Counted from the first letter of the stretch, positions 32,601 to 40,537 are shown. The stretch: DNA of 44,842 bases from an uncultured Bacteroides sp. (GCF_959029255.1 NZ_CAUFUE010000035.1:1-44842); one strand, 5' to 3'. The notes: a model not told the origin generated them from the sequence alone. Program-made: numbers and translations.

Positions 32601-32982
32601 CAAACATCGGGCTGATATTACCGGATATCTGGCCGGATAAATCTTTCAATAACAGAATGGAGCCGCTACTCAAACAAGCGTATTCCAAACGGCGGCACCA
32701 ATTATCCATCCGCAATACCAATGCATGAATAGCATTCACGTGTTTTTCTTCTGCAAAAAGATTCAAGAAAGTATCTTCAGCCTCATCTGTATCAAACAGT
32801 TCTATTTCAAGTAGAACCGTTAAAGGCTGGTACTGGTATATGGATTCAAATCCTGACCGCCGGAGTGCATGAGCAAGCAGTACCGAAAATCGTTCTTCCA
32901 GTACGGGTAAGGTAACCGGAGCTAACGCTCTTTTCAACCTTTCTTCCCTGCTCAAGCCATCTGCATCAGAAATGTTCTTCAT
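29662..32982 (-). CDS. Baseplate J-like protein (Pvc11-like, gp6 family)
   Basis: A 1106-residue protein, the largest of the operon. The C-terminal third has the baseplate-J/gp6 pattern: TVVTLAVIHSRSGDEFPLC, YTSPFVKVDVINPVYEEVTV and IAPWNKIGDVPVFGYAFSL, as in Pvc11 and Afp11. The N-terminal two thirds are large and less conserved. Together with the Pvc12-like protein it would form the wedge that opens on contact and triggers sheath contraction. I start it at the ATG at 32982 (MKNISDADGL), overlapping the gp25-like gene by 17 nt; an upstream start at 33009 is possible but less likely. Confidence 0.88.
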   Translation of the reverse strand: MKNISDADGLSREERLKRALAPVTLPVLEERFSVLLAHALRRSGFESIYQYQPLTVLLEIELFDTDEAEDTFLNLFAEEKHVNAIHALVLRMDNWCRRLEYACLSSGSILLLKDLSGQISGNISPMFVLFQNRYSGYLSEKPTQRWFSSKRKNIEEEGTEDFLSRFYLLLLASIRLLQSKREVYLEEICSSGNMDPSLAIVVAFLHNYKEIVSSFNTRWQSLPMFYLNEILKISGRKQSAGTTWIAFESSPIGAGTVLHKGSYWAAAHGDTNVGYQLLSDIQLTRMALAGMKMVLVEESKERFPEAAMGYATAVLQGILPEAVYKPAEIGFCLHSSMLLLNEGKREVNVLFRLTSEALESLENTIARVSDIQEISRDETLFKILHDAFLLWISTAEGGRMVENFHIRLCEGEGLQLTFRLGEEFPAVVPLEREDWPSLRLLVNSSAWLFPYSWTREMYVKSIKIDVSVQGIRNMQIYNDLGQVDVRQAFAPFGIMGEKGAWLAFGCYEMACKPVKTVNFTFNWQHLPVCNGGLKEYYRTYDKEIDNRSFRARIDYLRNRGWKQLPDSELIYLFRTSSEPIPHKGDVLIERTEIDFPVSENAILLYDKSAQYHLGDVRSGFYRLVLTEPDMGFGEHEYRRLFAEITMLNSRLHHKKPLPEPPLSLLMDAPQLSYTAEEEYFFSVGSASDIRFSYIRPLSNVINSVPDMNRPILFMDGPKDAGNLMIGITGAVGENLIRMYMELDLLQREIDHDFLPQLDWYYKDAFHWTQIDSVNILRDDTGGLMHSGAVVLQFPFCITQEMTDENGVFWICVAVHAHLYNTSTVRNIFLNVVQAEAVTTEGIKLSIPGLISYQCVAPLTDERSEEDKVEIRTRIGERIASRHRLLLPAEYEWRALQEFPEIVKAKCFPGTDEKRQNRNTVVTLAVIHSRSGDEFPLCTDELLCKIEDCFRLYTSPFVKVDVINPVYEEVTVFCGISLNKGETAGAAIQKVHEGLEACIAPWNKIGDVPVFGYAFSLRDMQSRIKEGGTVNAIHGMKLLQVITENEGRYSLREYISAYGEEQMVRPSVPWAILVPALRHYVKVVAEEDWRHEVELGDLEVENTFVIK

Positions 32983-33376
32983 AATAATAAGGATATACCA
33001 AATTCCCACGGGAATTTGTCTGTCTTATTGTATATTCCAACAATATGCTCAATATTCCGTTCCGCTCTTCACTGGTATCAAAAGACACACTATCCAATGA
33101 TATACGAGGCTCCCAATAAAGTATAGCCTCCTCAATAGCTGCACGCAGCTGAGTCCGCGCCGTCAAATCCATATTGTGGAAAACCAGATTATTCAAATCC
33201 GTACCAAAATCCGGCCGCATAATCCGTTCTCCTAAACGAGTGGAAAGAATAATCTGCAAACTTTGCCGAATGTCTTCCTCCTCATCCACCATCACCGTAG
33301 GATTGATTCCACTACTAAAATGGACAGGAAATGCCCACCCACGGCCTAAAAAAGAATGTTCTTTATCTTCACTCAT
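32966..33376 (-). CDS. gp25-like baseplate protein (Pvc9-like)
   Basis: A 136-residue gp25/lysozyme-like (GPW) family protein. The family core is plain: INPTVMVDEEEDIRQSLQII, then STRLGERIMRPDFGTDLNNL with the conserved R-P-x-F-G signature, and the C-terminal WEPRISLDSV. It bridges the baseplate to the sheath in phage T4, T6SS and eCIS. It follows the PAAR gene by 4 nt and overlaps the J-like gene. Confidence 0.93.
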   Translation of the reverse strand: MSEDKEHSFLGRGWAFPVHFSSGINPTVMVDEEEDIRQSLQIILSTRLGERIMRPDFGTDLNNLVFHNMDLTARTQLRAAIEEAILYWEPRISLDSVSFDTSEERNGILSILLEYTIRQTNSRGNLVYPYYYEEHF

Positions 33377-33380
33377 AGTA

Positions 33381-33683
33381 TCACCCTCCTATCTGAACTG
33401 TCGGACAACCGACAACAATCGAACCACCATGAGCTGTTGTATCACCCATGCGGGCAGCCGGTTTCCCACAAATCATCACTGTGGCGGAGCCTTTTATAAT
33501 TGAATCGGGTGGTCCCACACATACACAAGAATCTCCCATAACTGCGGCAGGCATTCCACCTATCATCACCGTTGGCGCACCGGGTCCTACGACCGGGCCA
33601 CCTACATGAGGTATAGGAGACGGCCAAGCCGGTGTTTGCATAGGACAACTATGCATATCTGTTAATCTTGCTGCTGGAGGCAT
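33381..33683 (-). CDS. PAAR-like spike tip protein (Pvc10-like)
   Basis: A 100-residue PAAR-like protein that sharpens the spike. It shows repeated motifs of the family: PAARLTDMHSC, PTVMIGGMPAAVMGD, ATVMICGKPAARMGD and CPTVQIGG. His and Cys residues in HSC, CVC and CGK may bind a metal ion at the tip, as in T6SS PAAR proteins. It has no C-terminal effector extension. It directly follows the VgrG-like spike gene and precedes the gp25-like gene. Confidence 0.92.
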   Translation of the reverse strand: MPPAARLTDMHSCPMQTPAWPSPIPHVGGPVVGPGAPTVMIGGMPAAVMGDSCVCVGPPDSIIKGSATVMICGKPAARMGDTTAHGGSIVVGCPTVQIGG

Positions 33684-33720
33684 ATCTATTATATTTTATT
33701 ATTTACCCTATCATTCATTA

Positions 33721-35502
33721 TCAATTAATCATCACCATCGCACCTTTTACCACGGTTTGTCCCGAAGCAGATATCTCAGCCGTAGCCGTACCCGTCACTT
33801 TCAATCCGGTTTGTGCTTTCGCTGTCACATTCATACCTTCGATGTTAGTATCCTGCTTTGCTTTGATGCTCATCTTTCCGGTAGCGTCCAATACTATATT
33901 TCCTTTTGCTTTCAGCGTAATATCTTTACCGGAAGTGATTTCAATGCCACTATCTCCCATCACAATCTCATTCTTATTCTGGTCTTTCAAAGTGATGGAT
34001 TTAGTATCATCATCTATCACGATAGAGTTCTTTCCCGGCGTAATAATCGTAATGATTTTCTTTTCATCATCCAGTTCTATTTTAAGTTTCTCAGGAGATA
34101 TGAAAGCGCGCTTAAAATTATCATCGTCTATCTCATAAGGGGAAACGTGCTTGGCGCTATATAAACACCCCAATATTATCGCTTGATTAGGATCATTATT
34201 TATAAATCCGAGTATTACTTCATCACCAACAGAAGGAATAAAGAAACTGCCTACCCCATTGGATGCGGCAAACTGAGACAGACGCGCCCAGACAGCATCC
34301 GGTTTTACATTCAATAAAGGAATACGCACTTTTATACGGCTGTTTGAATCCGGGTCTCCCTTCAGAGCCTCTACAATGCCAATATGCAAACCTTCAATAC
34401 CCGGATATAAACCGGATGCCGGAGGAGCTAATACGTCGGGTTGCTGTGTAATGTTCATGGGAGAAATACCCATCTCAACCTCGGTAGTCCACGCTCCGTC
34501 TTCCACTTTGTGTGTTACCGCACCCACATACGCATCCCCATTAAAACGAGCGCCCATGCCCTCCAACTTAATAACACAACCTGGTACTGCCGCTGCATTA
34601 CCTTGGAACGAAAAAGTTCCCCTGAAACGTGATAATCCTGTTTTAAGAAGAGTGGCATCAACCCATTCCTTCAGTACCCCGGAATCTGATAAAGCATCCG
34701 TCTGTAAAGTCACTTTATCTGTCCCCGCTGCGGACGACAAATTCCCGGGAGTCAAATTTCCCTGACTATTGAGCGAAGCCGGAGAAGAACTTGCAGAAAT
34801 ATTTTTTTGCTCCACCGGATTCCAACCTACTCCTTCCACGGTTGTAAATTGGTCTTCCGCATAAACCTCACCATCAAAAGAGAGTAAATCAGTGCCATAC
34901 GTCACTATAAGTACCGGTCCGGAAACAACAGGTTTCTTAATTTCAACTTTAGCGCCGTCAGTAGTCACAACCATACCATATACATCAGCTCTGGATAAAG
35001 CAAAATCCCAATCAGTACAATAATATTGAACCAAATGAGTGTGTACAATCTTGGTATCTTCCATACTGACCGACAATCCGTTATCTCCTAAAGCAGCAAC
35101 CACGGCTTCCTGATCTTTTTTATCCTCAAATATTCGATTTTTACGAGCGACAGTGGCTTTTATAGCCTCATCTCTACATTCCACTACTAACAATGGCGAC
35201 TCATCACCTGTAATCTGTATCTTCTGTGAAACAACTATACCTTCAAAAATTTGACTGTTAGTGGATTCATAACCTACCTCAATCTTGATATTCCGTCCTG
35301 GTTTGAATTCATCCGCTTCACTTTCCGGAATATTAGCTTTAGGCATATCCCCGGCAATAAATTTCAAGACAGCCCACCCTATGCGATTCACTTCACGATG
35401 AACCTCTATAGATTTTACACAAAATGGACTACCCACTTCGCTACCATTGCTGTATACCGCAAAAGTCACTAACTTTCCTGTATTTATATTAATAGACGAC
35501 AT
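33721..35502 (-). CDS. VgrG-like central spike protein (Pvc8-like)
   Basis: A 593-residue spike. The N-terminal part (about 1-370) is a gp27-like hub with the tail-protein D pattern (FKPGRNIKIEVGYESTNSQI, YCTDWDFALSRADVYGMVV). An OB-fold gp5-like domain follows (about 380-455; IGIVEALKGDPDSNSRIKVR, FIPSVGDEVILGFINNDPNQ). The C-terminal 120 residues are short beta repeats (GIEITSGKDITLKAKGNIVL), the gp5 triangular beta-helix needle. There is no toxin domain at the C-terminus. It precedes the PAAR gene by 37 nt and follows the LysM baseplate gene. Confidence 0.93.
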   Translation of the reverse strand: MSSININTGKLVTFAVYSNGSEVGSPFCVKSIEVHREVNRIGWAVLKFIAGDMPKANIPESEADEFKPGRNIKIEVGYESTNSQIFEGIVVSQKIQITGDESPLLVVECRDEAIKATVARKNRIFEDKKDQEAVVAALGDNGLSVSMEDTKIVHTHLVQYYCTDWDFALSRADVYGMVVTTDGAKVEIKKPVVSGPVLIVTYGTDLLSFDGEVYAEDQFTTVEGVGWNPVEQKNISASSSPASLNSQGNLTPGNLSSAAGTDKVTLQTDALSDSGVLKEWVDATLLKTGLSRFRGTFSFQGNAAAVPGCVIKLEGMGARFNGDAYVGAVTHKVEDGAWTTEVEMGISPMNITQQPDVLAPPASGLYPGIEGLHIGIVEALKGDPDSNSRIKVRIPLLNVKPDAVWARLSQFAASNGVGSFFIPSVGDEVILGFINNDPNQAIILGCLYSAKHVSPYEIDDDNFKRAFISPEKLKIELDDEKKIITIITPGKNSIVIDDDTKSITLKDQNKNEIVMGDSGIEITSGKDITLKAKGNIVLDATGKMSIKAKQDTNIEGMNVTAKAQTGLKVTGTATAEISASGQTVVKGAMVMIN

Positions 35503-35515
35503 TCTTATTCTTTTT

Positions 35516-36202
35516 TTATTCGTTAGATAATGGTGGAAAAAGTAACCTTATTCCCGGTTCCAAATGGCGAAATTCAGTCAGTCCGTTTATGCGGGCTACT
35601 TCAACACAATAAGCTTCATTTTCATAAATTCGTCGGCACAGAGCCGGCAACGTATCACCATCTTTCACCATAACTAAATGAGATAAATCAGGAGAACTGC
35701 TATTGTCTTGTTTTTCCTGTTTTTTAGGTGCCACATACTTTATTATTTCCAAAATAACCTTGGCACGTAAAGGTTCACCCTCGGAACTAAACAATAAATA
35801 ATTAGTAGTTAAATTCTTTAGTCTTCCATTAAAATTCAAAGTCCCCCAGATTATTTTCAAGTAAGGAGGTTCATGCTTATCTCCAATATAAGTATATACA
35901 GTCTTTTCCAACTTTTGAATTATATCGGATAAAGGTTCTTTTTTTACAGCTCCGGTATACTCCATCCAATTCACAAATGCCCCTGTATTATCAAGTGTAA
36001 ACTCTATTTTAATATTACTCTCCTGATAACTATTGAAAGCCGGTGCTCCTTTATGATTACGAGATTTCCCCCTGGAATAACTGATGGCTTTACTCTCATC
36101 ATAATTAGCCGGATTTACCATCATCGAAAAAACATTTCCCGATTTTTGTGAAAAGTCACCGTCTTTATAACCTACTATTTCCAATTTCTTTAACCCGGGC
36201 AT
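35516..36202 (-). CDS. LysM-containing baseplate protein (Pvc7-like)
   Basis: A 228-residue protein. The first 160 residues match the eCIS tube-baseplate adaptor family (FSMMVNPANYDESKAISYSR, NGRLKNLTTNYLLFSSEGEP). A C-terminal LysM-type domain follows (about 178-225; VMVKDGDTLPALCRRIYENE, INGLTEFRHLEPGIRLLFPP). In T4 gp53 and Pvc7 the LysM domain clamps parts of the baseplate. A short Lys/Gln/Ser-rich linker (165-177) joins the two. It lies between the small DUF5908-type gene and the spike gene. Confidence 0.88.
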   Translation of the reverse strand: MPGLKKLEIVGYKDGDFSQKSGNVFSMMVNPANYDESKAISYSRGKSRNHKGAPAFNSYQESNIKIEFTLDNTGAFVNWMEYTGAVKKEPLSDIIQKLEKTVYTYIGDKHEPPYLKIIWGTLNFNGRLKNLTTNYLLFSSEGEPLRAKVILEIIKYVAPKKQEKQDNSSSPDLSHLVMVKDGDTLPALCRRIYENEAYCVEVARINGLTEFRHLEPGIRLLFPPLSNE

Positions 36203-36216
36203 ATTCTTATAAACTT

Positions 36217-36390
36217 TTATCTATCCTTTTGTCTTTTTCTTATAGACTGTACCTTTGTTGTATATTCTGCCAATTCTGCCAGAACTTCTTGCTTAACCAC
36301 CTTAACAATCTCTTCCGATGGTTGAGACCACTGCGGTTCCCTAAGCTCCACAGTGGTCTTTACAATCACTTCTTTTACAACGATTGTCAT
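36217..36390 (-). CDS. Small DUF5908-type injection-system protein, 57 aa
   Basis: Translation gives MTIVVKEVIVKTTVELREPQ, then a charged helix with VKQEVLAELAEY and a basic tail ending RKRQKDR. Short proteins of this type (DUF5908) are found at this place in Bacteroidetes eCIS operons, between the second tube gene and the LysM gene. The start ATG is at 36388-36390, and the frame overlaps the stop region of the tube gene by nothing (2-nt gap). Function unknown. The size suggests a baseplate or tube accessory. Confidence 0.75.
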   Translation of the reverse strand: MTIVVKEVIVKTTVELREPQWSQPSEEIVKVVKQEVLAELAEYTTKVQSIRKRQKDR

Positions 36391-36392
36391 AT

Positions 36393-36851
36393 TTACATCA
36401 CTCTTCTTATCGTATCATAAGCAAACTCTAACGATTCAATAGCAATATCATTTTTCTTTGAATCAAATCCTGCAACATCCCATTTCACCGGATAAGCATT
36501 TGTTAAAGCCCAAGCACATTCCGGTGTCCCTATTGGTGACAGAAGAGTGACCAGAACATCACAAGTAATAACGTCTTTCTCCGCTCCACCTTCCATCGTT
36601 TGCGCTGTCCAAATAGACAACACGCTCATTCCAAGTGGTTTCATCGGTCGCTTGCAGACAAGATTTCCATGCTTCATCGGTCCGGGAATACGTCTTTTGT
36701 GACCTCCACCTTCATCTATTTCCTGAGTTTCCATTTCCATAGACAAACCGGAAACTTCCAGAAAAGCCATGTCCGATATGGGAATTCCCCCCATAAAATG
36801 TACATTAAAATAAAAGGCCGTTGGAGGCGGAATGATATGATCTAATTCCAT
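36393..36851 (-). CDS. Tube protein 2 (Pvc5-like, initiator)
   Basis: A 152-residue gp19/Hcp-like tube protein. Shared motifs with tube protein 1 are PxAFYFNVHF, AFLEVSGLSMEMETQEIDEG, GNLVCKRP and the C-terminal IAIESLEFAYD. Compared with tube 1 it has an extended loop (GGGHKRRIPGPMKHG). In Pvc and Afp one tube paralogue makes the shaft and another caps the baseplate; by position this one is more likely the baseplate-side ring. It lies 31 nt after tube 1. Confidence 0.9.
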   Translation of the reverse strand: MELDHIIPPPTAFYFNVHFMGGIPISDMAFLEVSGLSMEMETQEIDEGGGHKRRIPGPMKHGNLVCKRPMKPLGMSVLSIWTAQTMEGGAEKDVITCDVLVTLLSPIGTPECAWALTNAYPVKWDVAGFDSKKNDIAIESLEFAYDTIRRVM

Positions 36852-36882
36852 AATGTAAATAATTTAAATTGTAATCTATTTA

Positions 36883-37335
36883 TCAAGCATTTTCAATAAC
36901 CAGTCCTTCATGCGCCATATCCAATTGTTCAATGGCCACCTCATTTCCATCAGATTTCAAGCTTACACCTGTAACCTTTGTAGGCCATGCATTGGTCAGC
37001 TTCCATACCATCGTCGGATTGCCTTCCTCGTCAAGCAGACTGATAGTAACCGCTTCGCGCTGAATAGTATTCATCTTAATGGTGGCAAACCAGTCAAACA
37101 ACTTGTTGTCTTTCACAAAAACACCTTTCTTCAATTGTATATTACTATATTTCTTGATACCCGGCATTTTGATAGTGGAAAATTGCGGACTGTTTCCATG
37201 GCGATATTCTATTACTTGCGCTTCGGCATCCAGCCCTGACACTTCTTTAAATGCTATTTCACCTAAACTACCAATCTCTACTTTAAAATAAAACGCGGGC
37301 AACGGCCATACGTTATCTTGTTTTTCTCCTGCCAT
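36883..37335 (-). CDS. Main inner-tube protein (Pvc1-like)
   Basis: A 150-residue gp19-type tube subunit: PLPAFYFKVEIGSLGEIAFK, then EVSGLDAEAQVIEYRHGNSP, KYSNIQLKKGVFVKDNKLFD and the C-terminal VAIEQLDMAHEGL. These proteins stack as hexameric rings forming the rigid tube that is driven into the target. It directly follows the sheath gene (35 nt), the usual sheath-tube order. Confidence 0.94.
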   Translation of the reverse strand: MAGEKQDNVWPLPAFYFKVEIGSLGEIAFKEVSGLDAEAQVIEYRHGNSPQFSTIKMPGIKKYSNIQLKKGVFVKDNKLFDWFATIKMNTIQREAVTISLLDEEGNPTMVWKLTNAWPTKVTGVSLKSDGNEVAIEQLDMAHEGLVIENA

Positions 37336-37370
37336 AATCTTCAGTTTTTAATTATCGATTTCTAGTTATT

Positions 37371-38864
37371 TCAACTCTTCTGCATTTGTTGCTGGAAAGT
37401 AATCTCAATGAATTCAGCCGGACGCACAATGGCTACCAATACCGTAACACGTAACACTCCTTCCAAAATATCTTCCGGAGTCATCGTATCACCTAAACCT
37501 ACATGTACGCTGAATGCATCATCCGGAGTTGCGCCGGCAAGTCCGCCACGCTTCCAGATACCATTCAGGAAGTTCTGAATCATACTCTTTATATTAATCC
37601 AAGTTCCGGCAACGTTCGGATCAAACACGTATGCACGTGCCGCATTCTTAACCGACTCTTCCAGCATAATCATTGTACGGCGAACGTTGATATAACGCCA
37701 ATCCAGTGAGTTTCCGTCCAAAGTACGGGCACCCCACACTTTAATACCTTCACCAACAAATGTACGTATCGCATTAACAGCTTTACCACTCAAAGGAACA
37801 TTCAAATCCTCCTGCTCCTCATGAGTGATATTGACTGCCGGAGCAATTACAGAGTTAACCGAAACATTCGCGGGGGCTTTCCATACACCTCGCGTATTAT
37901 CCACCATCGTATAAATCCCTGCCATGGCAGCTGATGGAGCCAATAGATTCAACATCCGTTTAGCCTCTTTCATTGCGGCATTATACACCGGGGATATCTG
38001 TTGTAAAGTCTTGTTCAAAGTATCCTGAGCAACAGCATCCAATTCAGTACCTATCAAGTCAATCTGCTCTTTGATAAGCTCTTGTTTATCTTCCGGCCTC
38101 TTTTTCAATTCTTCATCCAGCAAAGCCTTCAATGAATCAGGATTAAAATTGAGGAAAGACAAATCACGGTCTTGCACAATAGACGTGTTGACCCAAGGAT
38201 AATAAGCCGTACCAAAATCCAAAAATGAGCTGCCTATTTTTTCACGGAATTCATTAATTACGTCACCTGCCGGATCACGTCTGTCCTTGTATCCATCATA
38301 TACATCAAGAATGGCAATACGGTTGCGCATCTTATATCCGCAATGACTCAACATAGCCGTCTCCACACTATAACATAATTCCTTATCCTTGATACCTACA
38401 GCTTCCGGACAAAGCAATATCGTAGGTTCCTGTTCTTTCAGCAGTGTTTCAATACCGGCTTTAAATGCATCGGCACTCAATTCGTCAGCTTTATAGTCAC
38501 CTATGGAAACAATATAGCAAGGACCTCCACCGTTACCAAAAAACATCAACATCTGATAGTAAAGCGTGAAAGGCAAGCTGGATTGTTTCACCATCACCTT
38601 TTTCTCACCGCATACCAAAGTAGGAGTCTCCCCTTCCGCAGCATCAGGTAAATCGAACATAGGAGTCGGAGCTCCTCCGAAATAAGCATGATATTCCGCC
38701 ATCGATGTAATACGGAATGGCTTGTTAAGCAAAGAGACATTACCATTGACGGCCATCTCTGTATAGCCAATAAAGGCAGGCACTGCGGTAGCAACTTCTA
38801 CTGCCGAATTCGGGAAAGCGTTTTTCTCTACGATATAAACGCCCGGTGTTTTCATTGATCCCAT
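37371..38864 (-). CDS. Contractile sheath protein
   Basis: A 497-residue phage-type sheath subunit. The N-terminus KTPGVYIVEKNAFPNSAVEV is the standard sheath start. The C-terminal domain has the interlocking strand and motifs RTFVGEGIKVWGARTL, WRYINVRRTMIMLEESVKNA, FLNGIWKRGGLAGATPDDAF and VRPAEFIEITFQQQ. Only one sheath gene is present, where Pvc and Afp have three. Start at ATG 38864 (MGSMKTPG); 38855 is an equally good alternative. Confidence 0.95.
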   Translation of the reverse strand: MGSMKTPGVYIVEKNAFPNSAVEVATAVPAFIGYTEMAVNGNVSLLNKPFRITSMAEYHAYFGGAPTPMFDLPDAAEGETPTLVCGEKKVMVKQSSLPFTLYYQMLMFFGNGGGPCYIVSIGDYKADELSADAFKAGIETLLKEQEPTILLCPEAVGIKDKELCYSVETAMLSHCGYKMRNRIAILDVYDGYKDRRDPAGDVINEFREKIGSSFLDFGTAYYPWVNTSIVQDRDLSFLNFNPDSLKALLDEELKKRPEDKQELIKEQIDLIGTELDAVAQDTLNKTLQQISPVYNAAMKEAKRMLNLLAPSAAMAGIYTMVDNTRGVWKAPANVSVNSVIAPAVNITHEEQEDLNVPLSGKAVNAIRTFVGEGIKVWGARTLDGNSLDWRYINVRRTMIMLEESVKNAARAYVFDPNVAGTWINIKSMIQNFLNGIWKRGGLAGATPDDAFSVHVGLGDTMTPEDILEGVLRVTVLVAIVRPAEFIEITFQQQMQKS

Positions 38865-38911
38865 AAGCAAATCAGTTTAAATTATTAAATAAAAGAACCA
38901 TAATCATCAAA

Positions 38912-39667
38912 TTAAAAATAAAATACAGTAACTGCCGTATCTTTCTTTCTACTCGGTATCCTACCGGGAACAGGTACAGGTAAGTCACGTACAATCAATC
39001 TTCTTATTTCGGAAGGGAGTATCTCGAACAAAGAAACTTTAATATCAGTCCGTTCTTGCATTTTTACGGGAGCAGATGATCTAAATTTTATACTTTTCAT
39101 CGGAAGAATATACTCAGAATCCTCTAATTGCACTAATTCAAATCCCGCAACATCTGTTTTGAGTTCTATTTTACGTTCCACCTCACCATTCCGGGGTATC
39201 AGCCAATACTCCCAGTAATAACTTTTTGCAGTAAAAAGTACCTCAGTTGTAATCGTACGATTGTTGGATAATCTGTGTAAAGGGATACGTAATTTGCAAA
39301 ATGCCATATCTTTGGTTCTGACTATATCACCCCGTACGTCTCTCATATCAACAGTCTTATTTGAATCAACATTAATCTCTATCTGACGACAAAATCCATT
39401 AGCCATAAAATCCCACTCTGTATAGTAAACCATTTCCTCATCCCTATTGATAAAATCAATTTCCAACACATCTGATTCATCAAATTCTACATTCGTAGGG
39501 TTTATTAACGTCCACTCGTTCTTCGCGGTGGATACCAATAACACACCACGTCTACGCAGCAAATTCGCACTATCTGCAGAGACTCGAGCTGTACCCCAGC
39601 TACAATTTCTATCTAAGAAATAATCATGCAAAATTCTCAATTTCCAAAGTTGCTTTATATGTGTCAT
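38912..39667 (-). CDS. Unknown injection-system protein, 251 aa
   Basis: Not recognised. The protein is soluble, mixed alpha/beta with many charged residues; notable segments are KLRILHDYFLDRNCSWGTAR near the N-terminus and a basic C-terminal tail (PVPGRIPSRKKDTAVTVFYF). It starts within a 4-nt overlap with the Pvc16-like gene and precedes the sheath gene by about 47 nt. Conserved location between a terminator and a sheath gene suggests a cap or assembly factor; the sequence alone does not show it. Confidence 0.7.
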   Translation of the reverse strand: MTHIKQLWKLRILHDYFLDRNCSWGTARVSADSANLLRRRGVLLVSTAKNEWTLINPTNVEFDESDVLEIDFINRDEEMVYYTEWDFMANGFCRQIEINVDSNKTVDMRDVRGDIVRTKDMAFCKLRIPLHRLSNNRTITTEVLFTAKSYYWEYWLIPRNGEVERKIELKTDVAGFELVQLEDSEYILPMKSIKFRSSAPVKMQERTDIKVSLFEILPSEIRRLIVRDLPVPVPGRIPSRKKDTAVTVFYF

Positions 39668-40203
39668 AATCGTTCTAAATTATTTTGATTTCCGGTAACT
39701 TCAATTACACCGCGTTTCACTTCTTCGGCATCAAACGTCAGCCTCCTTATTTTACAAACTACAGAGGGATAATACTTACCTCCCAATTGTGTCCAGATGT
39801 TGCTTTGATCTTGTAAGGTAGGAGATAATAATTCAATCGTATATTTGGTGCCATTCACCATGAACGACGAAGCTACCTGTAAATAAGTAATAGCTTGTGA
39901 CAGAAAAGAAAGTCCTTCCTTATATCTTTTATCGCTAAATACTGCTGCTATCACTATATTCAGATTTGCATAAATTAGCGGTGATGAAAGTCCTGAATAA
40001 TGTCCGGAAGAGACAACCGTAGAAGCAGCCATCCCCTGAGTGGTCTCGCGTTCCAAGCCCAACAAAGATATTAGAATCTTACAAGGTTCCTCCTCCTGAA
40101 CACCGATAGCCCCTACCTCAACCAATCCTTCCGGTTGGTGGAAAAAAGAAGTCATATATTGTTCCATTTGTCTGGCATACGTCGACAATATTTGGTTTAT
40201 CAT
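39664..40203 (-). CDS. DUF4255 / Pvc16-like tail terminator
   Basis: A 179-residue protein with the Pvc16 N-terminal (DUF4255) fold: EVGAIGVQEEEPCKILISLL, LIYANLNIVIAAVFSDKRYK, FLSQAITYLQVASSFM and the closing WTQLGGKYYPSVVCKIRRLT. Such proteins cap the tube and sheath end and stop polymerisation at the right length. It is the first gene of the injection-system operon, about 70 nt after a good promoter. Confidence 0.92.
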   Translation of the reverse strand: MINQILSTYARQMEQYMTSFFHQPEGLVEVGAIGVQEEEPCKILISLLGLERETTQGMAASTVVSSGHYSGLSSPLIYANLNIVIAAVFSDKRYKEGLSFLSQAITYLQVASSFMVNGTKYTIELLSPTLQDQSNIWTQLGGKYYPSVVCKIRRLTFDAEEVKRGVIEVTGNQNNLERL

Positions 40204-40278
40204 AGTCCATTAAATTTAAATATAAAATCCGGCATTTTTTCCTCAAATTTATACTCACCACATGCCGATTACTTTGCT

Positions 40279-40309
40279 CAAATATAGGAATAAAGAATAT
40301 CAAATCAAA
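40279..40309 (-). promoter_or_regulatory. Promoter of the injection-system operon
   Basis: The minus strand has TTTG (40306-40309), a 19-nt spacer and TATATTTG (40279-40286), fully matching the Bacteroidetes consensus. The RNA would start near 40272, leaving a leader of about 70 nt. I see no clear invertible inverted repeats around it. Confidence 0.65.
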
Positions 40310-40383
40310 CAATTTCTTACAGACGACATATTTCATGGTATGAACGACACAAATCGGTGCTTAAACCAATTTTTCGACTACAA

Positions 40384-40427
40384 ACAAAAACAGCCGAAAT
40401 CATTCTTTAAAGAATAATTTCGGCTGT
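40384..40427 (-). terminator. Rho-independent terminator after the polysaccharide genes
   Basis: ACAGCCGAAAT (40390-40400) pairs with ATTTCGGCTGT (40417-40427), and the inner ATTCTTTAAAGAAT extends the stem. On the minus strand it is followed by TTTTTGTTTG. It separates the epimerase gene from the injection-system promoter. Confidence 0.85.
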
Positions 40428-40537
40428 ACTGCCCAAATAAGAATAAACACTATTTATTGGAATCTAATGACTTTGAAATGCATCACTTTCTTGATTAATT
40501 TCTTAGTTATTTTGTTAAGTTTCAAATAAAGAAGTAA

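Larger units (their letters stand above)
40204..40537. other. Intergenic region between polysaccharide locus and injection-system operon
   Basis: The 334-nt stretch contains the operon promoter (40279-40309) and the terminator of the upstream genes (40384-40427). Otherwise it is AT-rich and I see no gene. Confidence 0.6.

Noticed and set aside
20440..40203. Type VI secretion system
   Set aside because: There is no TssJ/TssL/TssM membrane complex, no ClpV with two AAA domains and no separate TssB/TssC sheath; the single long sheath protein, Pvc16, DUF4157 and Pvc15-type ATPase indicate eCIS.
20440..40203. Prophage or R-type tailocin
   Set aside because: No lysis, capsid, portal or terminase genes are present, and the DUF4157, AAA+ ATPase and tape-measure types are specific to eCIS.
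40204..40380. Invertible promoter ahead of the injection operon
   Set aside because: I searched for inverted repeats flanking the promoter at 40279-40309 and found none convincing, so phase variation there is not supported by sequence.
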